Assembly: GCA_021292105.1 (NCBI GenBank)
Contig: CM037860.1
Location: 11,240,698 to 11,304,697, forward strand
Reading direction: 5' to 3'
Source: Anadara kagoshimensis
Lineage: Eukaryota; Mollusca; Bivalvia; Arcoida; Arcidae
DNA: 64,000 nt
Below are positions 52,417-64,000 of this stretch, one piece after another. The number at the start of each line of letters is the position of its first letter. Position 1 is the first letter of the stretch. The notes beneath the pieces were generated by a model. It did not search any database and had not been told where the DNA came from. It saw nothing but the letters and a program-made list of their open reading frames with translations. Made by a program: the position numbers and the translations under genes.

Positions 52417-52430
52417 ACTATGTATTTTAG
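52417..52430. repeat. SINE target-site duplication, right
   Basis: Exact copy of 52158-52171, directly after the ctcaact tail. Confidence 0.95.
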
Positions 52431-53690
52431 TGAATAGAAAAACGAGGAAGCAATATTTATTGTCAAATCATCTTGAATGGACCAGGTTAGGCGGGGATTA
52501 TTCAAAATGCGTCTCGAACGGACTTGATTCAAATACTTTAGAATTTGGTTTTATTATACCAAATTGTGTGACTTCTTACAAAACAAATACTTTCAAAATA
52601 ATGTTTTCATGTTAGAAAATATTTCCTACACCTTTAAAACAACTACCACCCTGAAACAAAATAAAACTTAATGAAAATGAACTCGCGTTTATTAATGTTG
52701 CAATAAAACATTTTATTTTTAAACTTGCAGCTTTTTAGGGGAAAATGCAATTTTCGACATCTTTATGTATAGATAAAATAACTTAAGACAAGACTGCCAT
52801 GTGCTACTTTATAATTGCTATGTACTTTTAAGCGGTATCATTTAATAATAAAAAAATCAAAATACATGTAGTTAGTGGAGTTGGTTTGCGGTGACACATT
52901 CGATATAGGCGACGGGACTATATTTATCGATCTCTTAAACTTCGATTAAAGAAACCCTTATTATATAAATGAAGTCGAAATACATTCAAAATTTTGGCAA
53001 TGCAGAGGCTGTGCTCAGTCATAGTGATATTTATAGAACCAACAGTATCATGTAAACGTCATAAACAGATACCTTTATGTGTCTATGCAAGGATTGACCT
53101 TAACAACTTAAATTCCTGTATTAGCAACACCAAACTTAACCAAGAACACGACACAATGTACTAAAATGATACAGTCAAACAAGACAAGACCAAAAAACCA
53201 AGCACAAATTGAGACATCTTGCTATAAAACTCCCGACTTTAGACGGATATTGAAGCAAATCTCCAGCGGTGTGGTTGTAGAACTATTAGAAACCTTTCAC
53301 ATTTTGGTAGTTATGTTTGATATAGCTTGCCTTTTATCAAGCTCACGTGATCTATATGCTATTTAAGAGACGTCCAATTTCAGCATTACAATGTCTTCTA
53401 ACTTGATTTTCTGTTTCTACATATGATTATTACAACAAATGTAGGTTTTCAGATGACAAGTAAACTATGCGTTGATTATAACGCCTTTTGAGAATGGGAT
53501 CTTGTAAAAGTGCGCATGACCGTTGCCCTTCTGGTTGCCATGGATATTGCATAATTTTCAAATTTCCAAAGATAATATTTTAAGGATGACTAAACATGTT
53601 CTAAGTATATGTAGTTACTTGACTTTTTTGTATACATCGATGACAAAACGCACATAATGTTACCAATAATAGCAATTTTCTCTTAACATC
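52431..53690. other. AT-rich DNA, nothing recognised
   Basis: No supported gene. Open frames at 52430-52615 and 53166-53366 have no motif. Confidence 0.5.
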
Positions 53691-54120
53691 ATGATTTTTG
53701 TTGACCTTTGACCCAGGTCACGTGATCATATTTTCTATTATTAGAATAGCTAATCCTTTTAAAATAATATCAAACACATTGGCCAATTATAATACCTAAG
53801 GTATGCCTAAGTAGACAAACCAACTTTTGAAAATTTCCCCACAAAATAGTTTAATCAGAGATTTTTTGTTGAAAATCTGATGTTAGTGGTGTAGAGTTAT
53901 TCCCCTTTGTTCTATAAATAGAATGGTAAATTAAATCCAACTTTACCTGATATTTACAACATTACTTATGACTACCAGAAAATATTGGTGTTTTAATAAT
54001 ATACCAAAGGGACTTTCCAGAAAGCGAAGGGAAATATGAAAATTTGCTTTAAAAATGTTCAAAAATGGCCTTCAATGTCATATTTGACCTTGGGTCACGT
54101 GATCAAGGTCACTCTGTTAC
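53691..54120. repeat. Possible repeat with nuclear-receptor-like sites
   Basis: Two related blocks, 53698-53728 (ttgacctttgacccaggt, cacgtgatca) and 54085-54115 (tttgaccttgggtcacgtga, tcaaggtcac), each join AGGTCA half-sites to CACGTG. The first contains a direct repeat GGGTCA-A-AGGTCA on the minus strand. Bivalve repeats often carry such phrases, so a regulatory role is doubtful. Confidence 0.4.
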
Positions 54121-56411
54121 AAATTTATTGGTATGCGAATTAAAGTACTGGGTCTCCCCTACAAGTTGATACCTAGGTTATATAATTATACTAATACATT
54201 ACGACACACTGATATGTATTGTAAAATGTATGTGTTGGGTACAGAAAATGTGCTAAAAATGCCTGGTCAACAAAGGGTTAAACAACATAACTTTTCAAGA
54301 ACAGAACGAACAATTTCTTTAACACATTAAAGAAAAAGACTCTTTATTTTTAAATAATGTGCAAGTTAAATTCCATAAAAGCTCTTTTAAAAGAGGCTTC
54401 ATACATCATTTAAACATTTAAAATCAGATATTGGACTTTTCTGCTCTGGGAAAAATTGTCTATTCAATCTCTTATTTCAAAACTATATACTCTCATACTA
54501 CATAAAATCGCCATTGTCTTAGTATACATCTATGCTGTACCCTGTCTTCTCGGTTGCATCTGGATGTGTATATGATTTACCAATAGACTGAATTTTTCTT
54601 TACTAAAAAGAAGTAACTCGAGTAGCAATATAACGCCTTGTTACTCACGGAAATCCAGTATTTCGGTTCTTTTCCACCACCCAAGAACTGATTGGCTCAA
54701 TAAAAAGTATATATCTTTGTTTGGGGGTCTACTACGTAGCACATCATTACTCGATTACACTCTTTATTAGCATGCCTCATTTATCATTACGTAGGAGCGA
54801 TTTAATTGGAATGAATGAAATTACCTTTTTCTTAACGTAGAAAACCGAAATAGAATCAAATAAATCGAATATAATAAAAAAATAGCTTCTTTTGTTATTA
54901 AATATGCATTCTGATCAAAGAAAGAATTTCAATTGAGCTCACTTTTTCTATATTTGGCAGATGGTATCTTTTGGTATTTTTTCACTATTTAAAGCGTATT
55001 TATATCGATACTAAAGTCTTGTATGTTTGAATCACGTTTATTGTGTCAATTTACCTAGTTGTATTTTATACCCCGGGGTATTGATTTGAATTTTTCATAA
55101 AATTACATCTATTGTATACACTGACATTCTTGTTATGTAATAATGTTTACGATTTGCAGCCTTGATAACAAAATCTTGTAGTTACTACCAGTGATTATAC
55201 CTACATAGCAAATTATAAAAACATTAAAACGGCGAAATTTCCCTGTATTCTAAAACCATAGAAATCAATACTTGTGAACTTATCCTAGATTACAAATCAT
55301 GCAAAGTGGAACAGCGGGTTTTAAAAAGATCTTATGTGTAAACCAAGCTTTAACAATGCATAAACAGAAATAAAAGCACAGTGGTGTCCTATTCGGCTTT
55401 TGTTTTATTTTAAAGAATAAAAACGTTTAAAATATCGTCTTGTTTTTGTGGCAAACTGACATGTCAAACTATGAAGATTGAAAGACATTTTATAATGGTA
55501 TAGACAATGCGATTATTTTAAACTATAGAAAGGCGAAACGGTACTTGACACATTATAACATAGTGTTGCTGTACATATAAAAACCGAGTACTATAAATGT
55601 GAACCACATAGCCATAGTCAGAATAATTAAAAGCATGCCATAACAAAAGGAAAGGGAAAAAACCAAGGCGAAATATAATATGGAATAATGTGATTAGAAC
55701 TTTGGGTTAGATTTACCACATACATGTATGGTCATGAAAAGGGAGTCATAAGCATTAGTTATGTTTAGATTTAATATATCCCTCATGTTGCTTTAAGAAT
55801 GATTGGAAAATAATCGTCTAGTGATGCCTCAAAAATATGATTAAATATATCATAATCATTTTTCTGAAATATGTTTGAAAAATAAAAAAAAAATCTTTAA
55901 TTTTAACTTTAATACAACCTGATTTTTGCTTGCACTTTGGGCAGTTGTAGTTATCCAATAAAAAGAAAACGATAACATAACTTTTCGTGACCTACAGCTT
56001 TTCAAACTATATAAATATATTTGATTTCATTAGTGGAAAGTATAGACAGTATTCTAATGCGAAGTCGTCCTTAACTGAAAGATAGACGATGTCATTATTT
56101 TAGGGTAATTAAAAAACATATCTCAACCATTACAACAGGGAGTGTTGGGGACAGAGGACATTAACATTTTTTTAAAAGGATCGATCAGTTTGGGTATTTA
56201 CTTAGTATAATAATTGATTACATACCCAAAACGCCTTCTCTTTAGAATTCATACATGTATGTAACTTAAGCGGAGCATAAATGTTATCAAGGATTTGTGA
56301 CATTCCAAAACTTGTGCAATATCATTTCAACATTTTGTTCAAATTTTATAATAAATATACTTCATAATGTTAAACATGCTAATGGTTATTTTCATCAATC
56401 TTAACATTCTG

Positions 56412-56454
56412 TTCCATGTTCGATTCGCAATCCCAAAAGTAAAGTAAAACTTTA
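56412..56454 (-). repeat. RT-element 3'-end scrap
   Basis: 'ttccatgttcgattcgcaat' then 'cccaaaagtaaagtaaaac' matches the 3' terminus of the retroelement. Confidence 0.65.
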
Positions 56455-56553
56455 ATATAACTCTAATATATTCATTAAATACATATAGTTTAACCACAGA
56501 TTAAAATATTGCTATGACGTCATCCTTTGTTCTTTTGAGTCTAATATCCAACA

Positions 56554-56671
56554 TACTTGAACTGGACCGGTGCCAACAATCCAATATGTTGTGACAACAG
56601 TCCAATATTTTCAAACTTATTGGACTGTTTTCACAATATATTGGATCGTTGGCACCAGTCCAGTTTAAGTA
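56554..56671. mobile_element. Foldback MITE, 118 bp, TA target
   Basis: Near-perfect inverted repeat. The left arm starts TACTTGAACTGGACCGGTGC and the complemented right arm starts TACTTAAACTGGACTGGTGC. Arms of about 53 bp surround a loop near 'ttttcaaact'. TA borders both ends. No coding capacity. It lies in the cluster absent from copy A. Confidence 0.9.
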
Positions 56672-56906
56672 CACTGGAATCGGAAAGAAAGAAAAAAAAC
56701 AACAAAACATCAGTATATTGATTTTACTAACACCAAAACTAAATATGATTTACAATCAAAATCAGACAAATCATAAAATCCGACACGCGAAAGCAAATAT
56801 TTCAAATGATGCAGGGTTCGTTACAACAACACGGATCCGTTTATTGCCCTTTTATTGAATTGCTTTGACCTGCAAAATATAAACAGATATTTTTCAACAA
56901 GGAACA

Positions 56907-56908
<2 letters not shown>

Positions 56909-56983
<75 letters not shown>
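56909..56983. repeat. (CT)n(CA)n compound microsatellite
   Basis: About 44 bp of CT repeat running directly into about 30 bp of CA repeat. Visible directly. Confidence 0.98.
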
Positions 56984-56984
<1 letters not shown>

Positions 56985-56999
56985 ATTCGATCTTATATA

Positions 57000-57600
57000 C
57001 GCAGATTACACAGTTTGACCAACTTTTCATTGATAAACAATTATAGAGACCGGACGATACACACATCTACAAGCTTTAAAACATTTTTATCGGGTTAAAG
57101 TTGCGTGTCTTACACATTATAACTAAATTAGGTCATAATACCAACATATTTTTGTAAGATAAATAATGGGTAAATTGAATGCAGATCAAATAAAATCGTT
57201 GCATATATTATATAACAATGTACATTTGTAGTATTGAACATACCTGTTTTAGCGAATTAAGTTTCCAAATCCTAAGAATGATTTCACGATTAAATCCAAA
57301 CACATTGACAGTAAATATTTTTGGCGCTCTTCGTGCATTTGCGTGATGACAATATCATAAACGGGGATTGATTATATTTCACAAAAACCGTGTTAATAGT
57401 CACGTAAACGGCGGGTGACCTACTATCCTCAACTCTGTTCACGAATTAATTTAGGGGTTACATACAGGAATACAAGTTTTATATTTTTATTTTCTTATTT
57501 CTTAATTTGTGATACTGATTGATTTATTCATAAAATTTTCCCTGATTTACTTGATTTGTTCTTTTTTCCTTTTTATGTTTGTTTTTGCAATATTTTAAGT
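57000..57600. other. Unrecognised DNA inside copy-B insertion cluster
   Basis: No gene or partner repeat. Slightly GC-richer around 57330-57430. Confidence 0.4.
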
Positions 57601-57602
57601 AA

Positions 57603-57710
57603 GATATAAGCCTCAAACTGTCCAGTATGTAAAATATTGGACTGGCCTCGGCGCTTCGCGCCTCGACAAGTCCAGTATTTTACATACTGGACAGTTTTTC
57701 GGCTTATATC
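57603..57710. mobile_element. Foldback MITE, 108 bp, GC hairpin loop
   Basis: Arms of about 44 bp: left 'gatataagcctcaaactgtc', right when complemented 'gatataagccgaaaaactgt'; both continue into 'ccagtatgtaaaata'. The central spacer contains a second small hairpin, ggcgcttcgcgcc. It shares the phrase gtccaatatttt/gtccagtatttt with the MITE 1 kb upstream, so the two may be related. Confidence 0.88.
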
Positions 57711-57786
57711 CTTTACATAGAGGTATGGTGCTCTACAAAGGTAAAACCTTGTTGTCTAGCTATCATATTAGTACTGATGTTGAAGT

Positions 57787-58592
57787 AAAAAACAAACACG
57801 CTTATCCATCTCCGAATTACTATCCAGAAGGATAGTAAAAACTTTGGAACTGTCAAGTCAGGTTTTATGTGAACTTCTACAAGTGAAGCCGGGTGCTCCG
57901 AAAATGTAATCACATTCTGTTTAGCTAGCTACACCCGTCACGTGTGTAATCAAAATTTTGTTAAAGGAACATGGCTCGATTGGACTTCAAATATCTCCAT
58001 GGCAATCCTGGACGCAGTCACATCGAACTTATCAACAATACTGTGATGACGGCCATAAAGCTTTTTGATGACCTTGATAAGCCTAGGCTTGCAATATCTC
58101 TGAGTCAACAAATTATTGGAAACAGCCTGCTTCGCTGTACAAAGTCCCCGTAGTGGGAACAAGCTCTACTATAGGGTATTAGTTAGGAAACAAATACATC
58201 ATAAGCAGGAAAAGCAGCACATATATTGCTGCTTAGAAAATGGGAGTTGACAATAGAAAAATTGAAGTCATCACATTTGTCATAAAGTTTGAAATGTAGT
58301 CTTTCTTTAGGGTCATAATTTAAGTATAATTCTAAATATGAAGCAGAACTTGAGGAATCAGTCGTTTCTTTTATTTCAAGCTCACACAAGTTGATGGCAT
58401 TTGCATAGCCCCTTCCAATTCAGGATTGAAAACAAAACATCTATATATATATGTATGTTGAGTTGAATAATTTAGTGACAGTATTCTCTTCAGATTTAAC
58501 ACGGTTCTGCATAATTCTTTTTATATAAGAATAATGAAACAAATTTGCAAGCAATGGTGCACAGTTTGTACCCATTGGTATATAAATTCTTT
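57787..58592 (-). pseudogene. RT-element relic, about 0.8 kb
   Basis: Same family as 40239-42420, 5'-truncated at motif B (plus-strand view 'gtttgtacccattggtata', equivalent to 40960-40985). In element order it holds the region of motif C (degraded), the C-terminal extension with readable pieces such as 'SSSASYLELYLNYDPKERLH' (about 58290-58350) and 'KKLYGRHHSIVDKFDVTASR' (about 58010-58075), a stop, and the 3' UTR. Several frameshifts separate these pieces. Hairpin arms in the UTR are mutated. Confidence 0.9.
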
Positions 58593-59050
58593 GCAGCCAT
58601 AAAATTCAGGACCACACATACTTGTTGCTATACGATTTAACATTAGTATATTTCAGTTACAGTTTTTTTTTCTTTTAGCAGCGTAAAGTTGACTTAATGC
58701 TGATGTGACTGTATTAAGCAATTGTGCGAGCAGTAATAATACTGGTTATATACCTTAGTTGTCGGAAAGAAATTGTATTATTAATTACGTTTTTAAGTAG
58801 TTGTTTTTCTAATGAACTTAAAAGTTTCAGGAATAATAGGTTAAAAATATTGTGAAGGCTTGTTAAATAGATGAAGCTTGTGGGTATAATGAACGTAAAC
58901 ACCTGCTCGTAAATCATGTAAGCTGATGTAATCTGAATAAAATAAAGATTTCATAACGATTCCTATAAAACGTTTGTTTAAGTGTATCTTCTTTTTATTC
59001 AAATGCACAAAGTATCGAATCTAAAACATATATACAGGAAACCATTAAGA

Positions 59051-59053
59051 TAT
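59051..59053. repeat. Target-site duplication TAT, left
   Basis: TAT here and at 63195-63197. Copy A has a single TAT at 5825-5827 in the same context (aaagatatgatgcaa). Confidence 0.8.
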
Positions 59054-59320
59054 TAGTCCATCATATTCGTGCAAAAAATTGACAAAATTGTGGGTTTTTT
59101 GTTAAAAGCATGAAATTTGGCATGATTATAGTTCATAACCTGGAGATTATTTTCAGATATGGGGCCATCCAAAAAAATTCAATATGGCCGCCATTTTCAA
59201 TATGGCGGACAAAATGGCCGCCAAAATCACATACACTGATTTAAATTTTGTTATCACCTATTTTGTTCACATATATGCAGGATTTTTTTTTTAGTTTTGA
59301 TCTGCTTATTACTTTAACAT
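59054..59320 (+). repeat. Left terminal inverted repeat
   Basis: 267 bp. Shared landmarks with the complemented right end: 'gcatgaaatttggcatgatt', 'attattttcagatatggggc', 'caatatggccgccatttt', 'tcacctattttgttcaca' and 'gatctgcttattactttaac'. Confidence 0.95.
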
Positions 59321-59633
59321 ATGTCTCAAGCAGTTGACATGCCTTGTACACTAGAAAGGCTCCTCGCTGAATGTGGTCTTGTATCACGCCGCTTGTAGGA
59401 GGGAGTGAATCGGTACCAGCTCACTTGGACAATTTATATATATTCAACAATAATTTTAAATACATTTAAATTATCTCTAAAACAAAGGTTTTATTTTTAT
59501 TTTCATTTTATTTTTATTTTTCAAATTAATTGTGATTAAAATGAATAAAATTAACAAGGGAGAGGACAACAAGTTAATGTGTCAATTGCAAATCAAGGGA
59601 AATAGCTGGTCATGGTGAAAGGTTTTTTTTATG

Positions 59634-60802
<1,169 letters not shown>

Positions 60803-60830
60803 TATGTCATGTCATGGGTTCTACTAATGC

Positions 60831-61135
60831 GTTTGAGTGGAGTTATGCCCCTTTCACTTTGTGAATTTTATCAAAATGATGGTTTCTCTGGACTTTTTTC
60901 CGTTACGCTTGAGATATTTCACTCAGATTTGGGGTTGGGTCGTGAGTAGCCTCTCTTGATTTTGGAAAGATTGAAAATTTATATTTATGTGAATTACTTA
61001 GTTTACTCAATTGATAAACATTGTGTGGCTTGTCCATTTTGACCATTGTAACATATTGATATGTGTTAGAACCTAACAACTTGAACAAAAAGCAGACTTG
61101 TTGTTAGAGGCTTCCCGATCACAGTATATATTATT
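60831..61135. repeat. Interspersed repeat, bivalve type
   Basis: 'tggagttatgcccctttcac', 'atggtttctctggactttt' and 'gatatttcactcagattt' follow an order I associate with common bivalve repeats. No partner in the window. Inside the transposon. Confidence 0.4.
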
Positions 61136-61499
61136 TGCATGATTTTCATTTGTTACTGATTCATTAGACAAATCTCAGTTTTAAGTGCACATTTTTTTTA
61201 TCAAATTGCTCAGTTTAGCTGATGCTTCAGTACCTTCAGTCCTTTGATTAAATTATTGTTTTTCAAAAAGTAATTGCAAAAAAAAAAAAAAAGTTTTTTA
61301 ATTTATGAATCGCCAATGTTTTTACTTTGATTTGATATATTTTATAAAATTTTTGTCCCCGTAACAATGATGTGACAATAAATTGTATACACCCTATTTT
61401 AGAAAGAATTAGTAAGACTCAATATCTAATGCCTACCAAAATGGCCGCTACTTTACCTGGAAAGTGGACAGTGTGACGTCACATAGGAACTATCTATAG

Positions 61500-61690
61500 T
61501 AATGGCGGTCATCTTGGATGCCTTGTGCAAACTTAAGCTTACCCACCTAGGTGCCTTCTACACCAAATTTCGTTTAATTGCCTAAATGGTTTTAAAAAAG
61601 ATTAAAGTTTACACACACTGACGCACTGAATGAAGCATGGACGCACGCTTCGCCATGCCATAAGCTCAGCTGGCTATTGTCAGTTAAGCT
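61500..61690. repeat. Interspersed repeat, bivalve type
   Basis: 'accaaatttcgtttaattgc' and, at the end, 'catgccataagctcagctgg' with 'cagttaagctaaaaata', resembling a frequent bivalve repeat terminus. Recognised from memory of such genomes only. Confidence 0.45.
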
Positions 61691-61714
61691 AAAAATATAT
61701 TCAAATTTTCATCA

Positions 61715-63160
61715 GATATGATAATCAATACAACTAATCTGTATATTTTTTTTGTTACTATTCAATCGCTATTTTGTTTGTCATATTTGATATGACAGTC
61801 ATTTTTAATTGCAAATAAATTTATCATTTATCTACGAGTAATCACAGGTCACATAAAAATTATTTCAAGAAATATTGAAATGTTAATTCGTACAAAAAGT
61901 GTTTAAATCTACATTTTTCATTTATTCAGAGGACATTTTGTCCGACATATTTGGAATGACAGCCATTTTGAGTTTCAAATCATCAGCTGATATATGTAAA
62001 TATAATAAGTAGATCAAAAACAAAATAAATTCCTGTATATTTGTGAAGAAACTAGGTTATAAAAAACTTTCAATACAGTTAATTTGATTTTGATTTGGGC
62101 GGCCATTTTGTCCGCCATATTTGAAATGGCAGCCATATCGATTTTTTTAGTTGGCCCTATATCTGAAAATAATCTGTAGGTCATGAACTATTATTATGCT
62201 AACTAGACATAGTTCCTGTTTTCAACCAATCATCAAATAGCCATATACAAAAATATTACTGCAGATATGATAATAAATACAATGAATATGTAAATCTATT
62301 TGTTACTATTTATCCGCCATTTTGTTCAGCCATTTTGAATTGCAAACAACTTTACGATGTTTCTATGACACAGGTCATGTACAAAAAGATGTATCTATGG
62401 GTAATCAAGTCATATACAAAATGTTTTCATACAGTTCTGATTTTCAAAATCAGTACAAAAATGTTGAGATCTACATATTTTATTAATTGAGTGGCCATTA
62501 TGTCCGCCATATTGGAAATGATAGCCATTTAAAATTTCAATAAATTTTAATAATTTATTAAATAATCCTTATCTGGATTTTTTTCTTAAAGCAATACAAA
62601 GCAAAGTTTGTGTTTTCAAAAGATCGCCAAAAAGTCAGAAGCAGACCTATTTTTTAAATATCCCGCGGTTCAATACAATGAAGCTGTACAGCTATTTGTT
62701 ATAATTTGGCCGCCATTTTGTTCGTCATATTGGATTTGACGGCCATTTTGAATTGTAAAAATTTTTTAAATATATCTCTGAGTAATCACAGACCATATAC
62801 AAAATGTTTTCATGCAATACTTAATTGAAAATTGGTACAAAAATGCTTAAATCTACGTTTTTCATTCTTTGAGTCGCCATTTTGTCCGCCATATTAAAAA
62901 TGGCAGCCATTTTGAAATTCAAATCATCAGCAAATAAATGTTAAAGTAATAAGCAGATCAAAACTAAAAAGAAATTCCTGCATATTTGTGAACAAAATAG
63001 GTGATAACAAAATTTAAATCAGTGTATGTGATTTTGGCGGCCATTTTGTCCGCCATATTAAAAATGGCGGCCATATTGGATTTTTTTGGTTGGCCCCATA
63101 TCTGAAAATAATTTTCAGGTCATGAACTATAATCATGCCAAATTTCATGCTTTTTACCAA
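61715..63160 (+). repeat. Three tandem subterminal units of the transposon
   Basis: Units start near 61715, 62265 and 62667. Each carries 'cgccattttgt.cgccatatt' followed by 'atgg.agccatttt' blocks (61925, 62100, 62315, 62495, 62705, 62872 and 63035). Units 1 and 3 are nearly collinear from 'catttttcatt' to 'ggtcatgaacta'; unit 2 is shorter. The last unit runs into the right terminal inverted repeat. Confidence 0.88.
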
Positions 63161-63194
63161 AAACTCACAATTTTTTCACGATTCCGCTGGACTA
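62938..63194 (-). repeat. Right terminal inverted repeat
   Basis: Complement of 59054-59320 with scattered differences; ends TGGACTA, then TAT. Confidence 0.95.
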
Positions 63195-63608
63195 TATGAT
63201 GCAAATTCAGTTTCATATTCCAAGATTGATACAAGGATGTTTTGATTTAAAACAAATTTCTGACTGAAGACAATATTCTGCAAAAATTAACGCAAATTAA
63301 AATAATTATTTTTTTAGATACATAAATATAACTTTTTTAAAAAGCTACTTAATATGATGAGTAAAATTAGTCAGTAAATCATATCAACTTATTTTAAAAC
63401 ATTTACCAGAGAATTGTCTAAAGTTTTCAAATTGTGGCTAAAACATGTACTTGGAAAAAATAATACTACTAAAAAGAAAACTCAATATGCCATATGAATC
63501 CCACAGAAGACAAAAAAGACAACTAAAACTACCGATTGTGGGCAATCACAATGACGTCGCCGAGTTCTATGCCCATTTCATTTTAATATTCAGTTCACCC
63601 GTGGTTAG

Positions 63609-63757
63609 CGCAGCTAGCGCGTCAGAAGGTGATAACCTTCCACATGTTCCATACTACCCTGCCTAATTTCCACGGGGAAAGTTTACGTGTTTAACTTAAT
63701 TTTTCAATTTTTCAAAGTTTTTATATTGCTTTTGGGATAGTACTTGAACGTTTGTGT
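63609..63757 (+). repeat. RT-element 3'-UTR fragment
   Basis: Diverged: 'gcgcagctagcgcgtc', 'aaggtgataaccttcc', 'cacggggaaagtttacgtg', 'tttcaaagtttttatattgc', 'tttgggatagtacttgaacg'. Collinear with 32204-32350; hairpin arms lost. Confidence 0.7.
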
Positions 63758-64000
63758 TTCAATGATTTAACTGTATTTTTTTCTCTCATTAATCATGTTA
63801 TAATTGTATTATCTGTTATGTAAGCCATGTTGTAGTTACAAAGGTCTTTGTTATTTTTTTTACTATTTATTTATTCATCATCATCAAACATTTCACATGA
63901 TCTGTTTCAGAATAAATGTCTTGCACAATTTTCGATTATTTTAATCTAATAATGTGTGTTTTAACACCACCAAAGCGAGCAACTGTATCAATTATAGACG

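Overview
The window is AT-rich, low-density eukaryotic DNA (roughly 70% A+T by eye). No reading frame exceeds about 200 codons, and the longest lie in low-complexity (GAT)n DNA. There are no operons, rRNA or intact tRNA genes. A DD34D mariner, tRNA-derived SINEs with a bivalve-type body, a reverse-transcriptase family I associate with bivalve genomes, and hammerhead-ribozyme repeats suggest a marine or freshwater bivalve mollusc. That assignment is an inference. I see no convincing host exon; one weak candidate lies at 22502-22601 (minus).

Layout. About 0.86-6.2 kb and 54.3-63.5 kb are two direct, diverged copies of one ancestral segment (copies A and B), each interrupted by different insertions. 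Copy A carries a 2.4-kb block at about 960-3420 and a 45-bp hammerhead-repeat scrap at 4608-4652. Copy B carries a repeat cluster at about 56350-58600 and a 4.1-kb non-autonomous DNA transposon at 59054-63194. Each copy therefore preserves pre-insertion sites for the other. Between them lie an intact-looking hammerhead ribozyme (6857-6902), a two-site hammerhead unit (13651-14021), a tandem duplication at 16.4-17.6 kb, a broken full-length mariner (27080-28417), a 310-bp tandem pair (39290-39910), the longest reverse-transcriptase relic (40239-42420, minus), and three SINEs plus one tRNA-derived scrap (46.5-52.4 kb). About 17 further fragments of the reverse-transcriptase element are scattered on both strands, nearly all keeping the same 3' end.

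How it fits together. This is a graveyard of mobile elements in intergenic or intronic DNA. The reverse-transcriptase family has Penelope-like features (a DKG-like motif as DKA, an MGT-type motif B, a YIDD box) and no visible GIY-YIG domain. It leaves 5'-truncated or 3'-UTR-only copies. The hammerhead repeat resembles the ribozymes reported for Penelope-like elements and retrozymes. Whether the two families are mechanistically linked here is the most interesting open question. Element ends and empty sites were read by eye; no alignment or database search was run.
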